Assembly (NCBI GenBank): GCA_900618795.1
Contig: UYJD01000007.1
Location: 177,008 to 241,007, forward strand
DNA length: 64,000 nucleotides
Origin: Cyanodermella asteris
Lineage: Eukaryota > Ascomycota > Lecanoromycetes > Ostropales > Stictidaceae
Direction: 5' to 3'
The notes beneath the pieces were generated by a model. The model was not told the DNA's origin and did no database searches. It was given only the letters and a program-made list of their open reading frames with translations. A program made the position numbers and the translations under genes. Position 1 is the stretch's first letter; the number at the start of each line of letters is the position of its first letter. Below are positions 62,420 to 64,000 of the stretch, one piece after another.

Positions 62420-62645
62420 TTAGAGTGCCTCCTTGCACTCCCAGAAACCTCTCAGCTGGCCCCTTGGGGGGGGGGGGGGCAACCTCCGACTGGGTTTTTT
62501 CGGCCGGCTTGGGTAATTAGTGTAGTGCCGGATTGACGCCCCAACTGGGGCTCGAACCCGACACCCACCCCCTAGTGCACGGGCTTTGCCTTGGTCACAG
62601 GTCTCTTCGTACCCGGGCTCTACGTCCACTTGACCAGCTCGCCAT
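62420..62645 (-). mobile_element. tRNA-derived SINE-like segment
   Basis: On the minus strand an A-box-like TGGTCAAGTGGA (62636-62625) is followed 66 bp later by a B box GGTTCGAGCCC (62558-62548). This is the internal pol III promoter layout of a tRNA with a long variable region. The ends do not pair: the 3' arm reads TTGGGGC with no GCCCCAA at the 5' side, so it is not a functional tRNA. Unrelated sequence follows the tRNA-like head (including CCGGCACTACACTAATTAC and the C14 run on this strand). The tail boundary and length are uncertain. Confidence 0.55.
62466..62479. repeat. Poly-G tract (14 bp)
   Basis: Uninterrupted run of 14 G inside the SINE-like segment. Confidence 0.95.
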
Positions 62646-62924
62646 CGTCACCATCTGAATGAAAAACGCTCACGGCGAAATTGAATATGTACCTTCATTC
62701 TGCTGATTCAGCGTTTCCGCATCAAACGTATCCACGTACTGGACCTTTGCAACACTTGATCATAGTTTGAGTTGGACGATGAAAGCCAGTAGCCCCTGGC
62801 GTAGAGTGAACTTTCGCTCATTATAGTGACTGATACCGTACCGCATGAAAGTCAGATCTTCTCAGCGATATCAACGTCTTTGCAGCTTCGTGAGTCTTGT
62901 GTTGTTCCCGCATCGCTCGACTCC

Positions 62925-64000
62925 TTACGAAAATGGACTCTTTGGGCTCATCGGAGACCACTTCTCCTTCCTCGGCGCCTCAAAGACATTCAGTCCTTCA
63001 GGAATATTCAGGCCTTCCCTTGCAATCAGCTCCTTTGTCTCCTTCGCGCTGGCCGTGCTCACCTTTCTGCTCATCCTGATCTCCTCTATCCCCTTGTCAA
63101 CCTGGTATGCTCCGCTGCCATCAGCTTCGTGTTCGTCGAGGCTGCTCGCGCGAATCTGCTTCTCCGTCGGTGCCCTGAGTGCATGTTCCAGGACGGGCTG
63201 ATTCCTAAGCCGTTCTAGGTTGAAGTCGAAATGCCATTCGCCGTGTTCTCCTTTGTCTTTCTTGACACTGTAGCCGGTCACGCGATACAGGCCGTCGTAG
63301 CGCACTCCAGCTCGGGGTTTGAGCCGGAAATCGCCCCTTTGTACGTCGATTGTTTGTGTTGCAGTTCGGAGCAGTCGTACTGGATCTTGTGTCCGCAGAT
63401 TTCGGAGCAGGTTTCGACGCAGTGGATCCGACGCGTCCGAACGGTATCGGCTTCTCCAGATCTGGCCTGTGGCAACTTCTTGGTCACCGGTGATGATCAG
63501 TGCATATGCGCCCTCATCGTCACCCGTGATCCCAGCCGCCGAATCGATGATGCCGTCGGCCTTCGCGGCCAGTGGCCTCGTCCACCAATCTCCGACCTTG
63601 AATCTCAAATGCCCACATTGCATGGGATCCGGTGGCAACTGGGGTTTGTGAGCTCGAACGCCGACCAAACTCCGACTTCTGACGAGCTGTCGCGGTGCAA
63701 AATCAGGCTGCTGCATTCGATGATGGCTACTACCAGACTCGGGTGTGCGACTCAACGCCGCCACTGGCGCCGGCAGATCCAATATCTGATGCAATTTCCT
63801 CAAACTCCTCATCCCAGCACCGTTGACGCTACCGAGACTAGCGGGCCGTTTTAGATCAAAACCCCGTCCTTCAGCCCTGTCCAGCTGATCGGAATGACGC
63901 TTCGGGCTGTTCCTCCCACCCGCAAAGCTCTTCCCGTACTTGATCCCCCAAGTGCGCTGGAGCAGTTTCGCCTTCCCTCGCACGGCAAACGGCCACTTGC
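62925..64000 (-). CDS. SRA-YDG domain protein (partial, runs off the right edge)
   Basis: The frame is open from the right edge to the stop at 62925, so the N-terminus is missing; at least 357 codons are seen. The visible domain starts with RFKVGDWW, then DGIIDSAAGITGDDEGAYALIITG and GQIWRSRYRSDASD. VRLLRTATQTIDVQRGDFRLKPRAGVRYDGLYRVTGYSV and HFDFNLERLRNQP complete it. This is the SAD/SRA-YDG fold, which flips and reads 5-methylcytosine or its oxidised forms in eukaryotic UHRF1/SUVH and in bacterial modification-dependent restriction enzymes. Fungal versions are poorly studied. No RING, SET or HNH part lies in the visible C-terminus, which is Lys/Glu-rich and Ser-rich. The upstream part (out of window) may hold a second domain. 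Confidence 0.82.
   Translation of the reverse strand, partial: KWPFAVRGKAKLLQRTWGIKYGKSFAGGRNSPKRHSDQLDRAEGRGFDLKRPASLGSVNGAGMRSLRKLHQILDLPAPVAALSRTPESGSSHHRMQQPDFAPRQLVRSRSLVGVRAHKPQLPPDPMQCGHLRFKVGDWWTRPLAAKADGIIDSAAGITGDDEGAYALIITGDQEVATGQIWRSRYRSDASDPLRRNLLRNLRTQDPVRLLRTATQTIDVQRGDFRLKPRAGVRYDGLYRVTGYSVKKDKGEHGEWHFDFNLERLRNQPVLEHALRAPTEKQIRASSLDEHEADGSGAYQVDKGIEEIRMSRKVSTASAKETKELIAREGLNIPEGLNVFEAPRKEKWSPMSPKSPFS

Larger units (their letters stand above)
62259..62924. other. Convergent intergenic region with SINE-like segment
   Basis: These are the 3' ends of the S28 and SRA-YDG genes. It contains the tRNA-derived segment and a G14 run (62466-62479), listed separately. Confidence 0.6.

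Noticed and set aside
62540-62640. Functional tRNA gene on the minus strand
   Set aside because: The A and B boxes are present but acceptor and T stems do not pair; kept as a SINE-like segment instead.
1-64000. LTR or other retroelement, CRISPR array, rRNA
   Set aside because: No reverse transcriptase, integrase or capsid-like motifs, no regularly spaced identical repeats, and no rRNA-like stretch were seen.

Overview
The window is nuclear DNA of a filamentous ascomycete, most likely a Dothideomycete (Mycosphaerellales-like; this placement is an inference from gene content and style). The evidence is genes on both strands at roughly one per 2 kb, many introns of 47-60 bp with GTRNGT donors and CTAAC/CTRAY branch points, and families typical of this group: FLC-type TRP channel, fungal GT31, S28 peptidase, OTT_1508-like deaminase and LysM proteins. 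Coordinates of spliced genes below were worked out by hand from donor/acceptor sites and family motifs.

Left part (1-13 kb): the end of a DUF6536-like membrane protein, a GH18 chitinase broken by several +1 shifts, DML1/misato, a decayed O-methyltransferase, a fungal GT31 glycosyltransferase, a mitochondrial PPR protein, and ribosomal protein uS8.

Middle (13-36 kb): a RING/LysM protein, an unrecognised coiled-coil protein with a frameshift, a catalase-like heme protein, a FAT1-type acyl-CoA synthetase with a peroxisomal C-terminus, an SDR, COPII coat protein SEC31 and an RRM protein. A compact mitochondrial cluster follows: an MLRQ/B12D-family protein and COX12 transcribed head-to-head from a 201-bp promoter, then an L51/S25/CI-B8-domain mitochondrial ribosomal protein. 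After these comes replication factor C subunit RFC1.

Right part (36-64 kb): an FAD oxidoreductase, a truncated Gfo/Idh/MocA oxidoreductase abutting an LRR/F-box-like fragment, an FMN-dependent alpha-hydroxy acid dehydrogenase, an F-box-like protein, an FLC-type channel, a ferric-reductase-like protein, a small secreted protein, an MFS drug transporter with an internal stop, an OTT_1508-like deaminase, a secreted S28 peptidase, and an SRA-YDG protein cut by the window edge.

The gene-poor stretches hold the repeats. A family with a 12-bp period appears at about 31.7, 42.4, 44.1 and 51.8 kb, two copies sharing a non-repetitive flank. There is also a 185-bp MITE with ~35-bp inverted ends and a 5-bp target duplication, and a tRNA-derived SINE-like segment near 62.5 kb. 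No LTR element, CRISPR array, rRNA or confident tRNA was seen.
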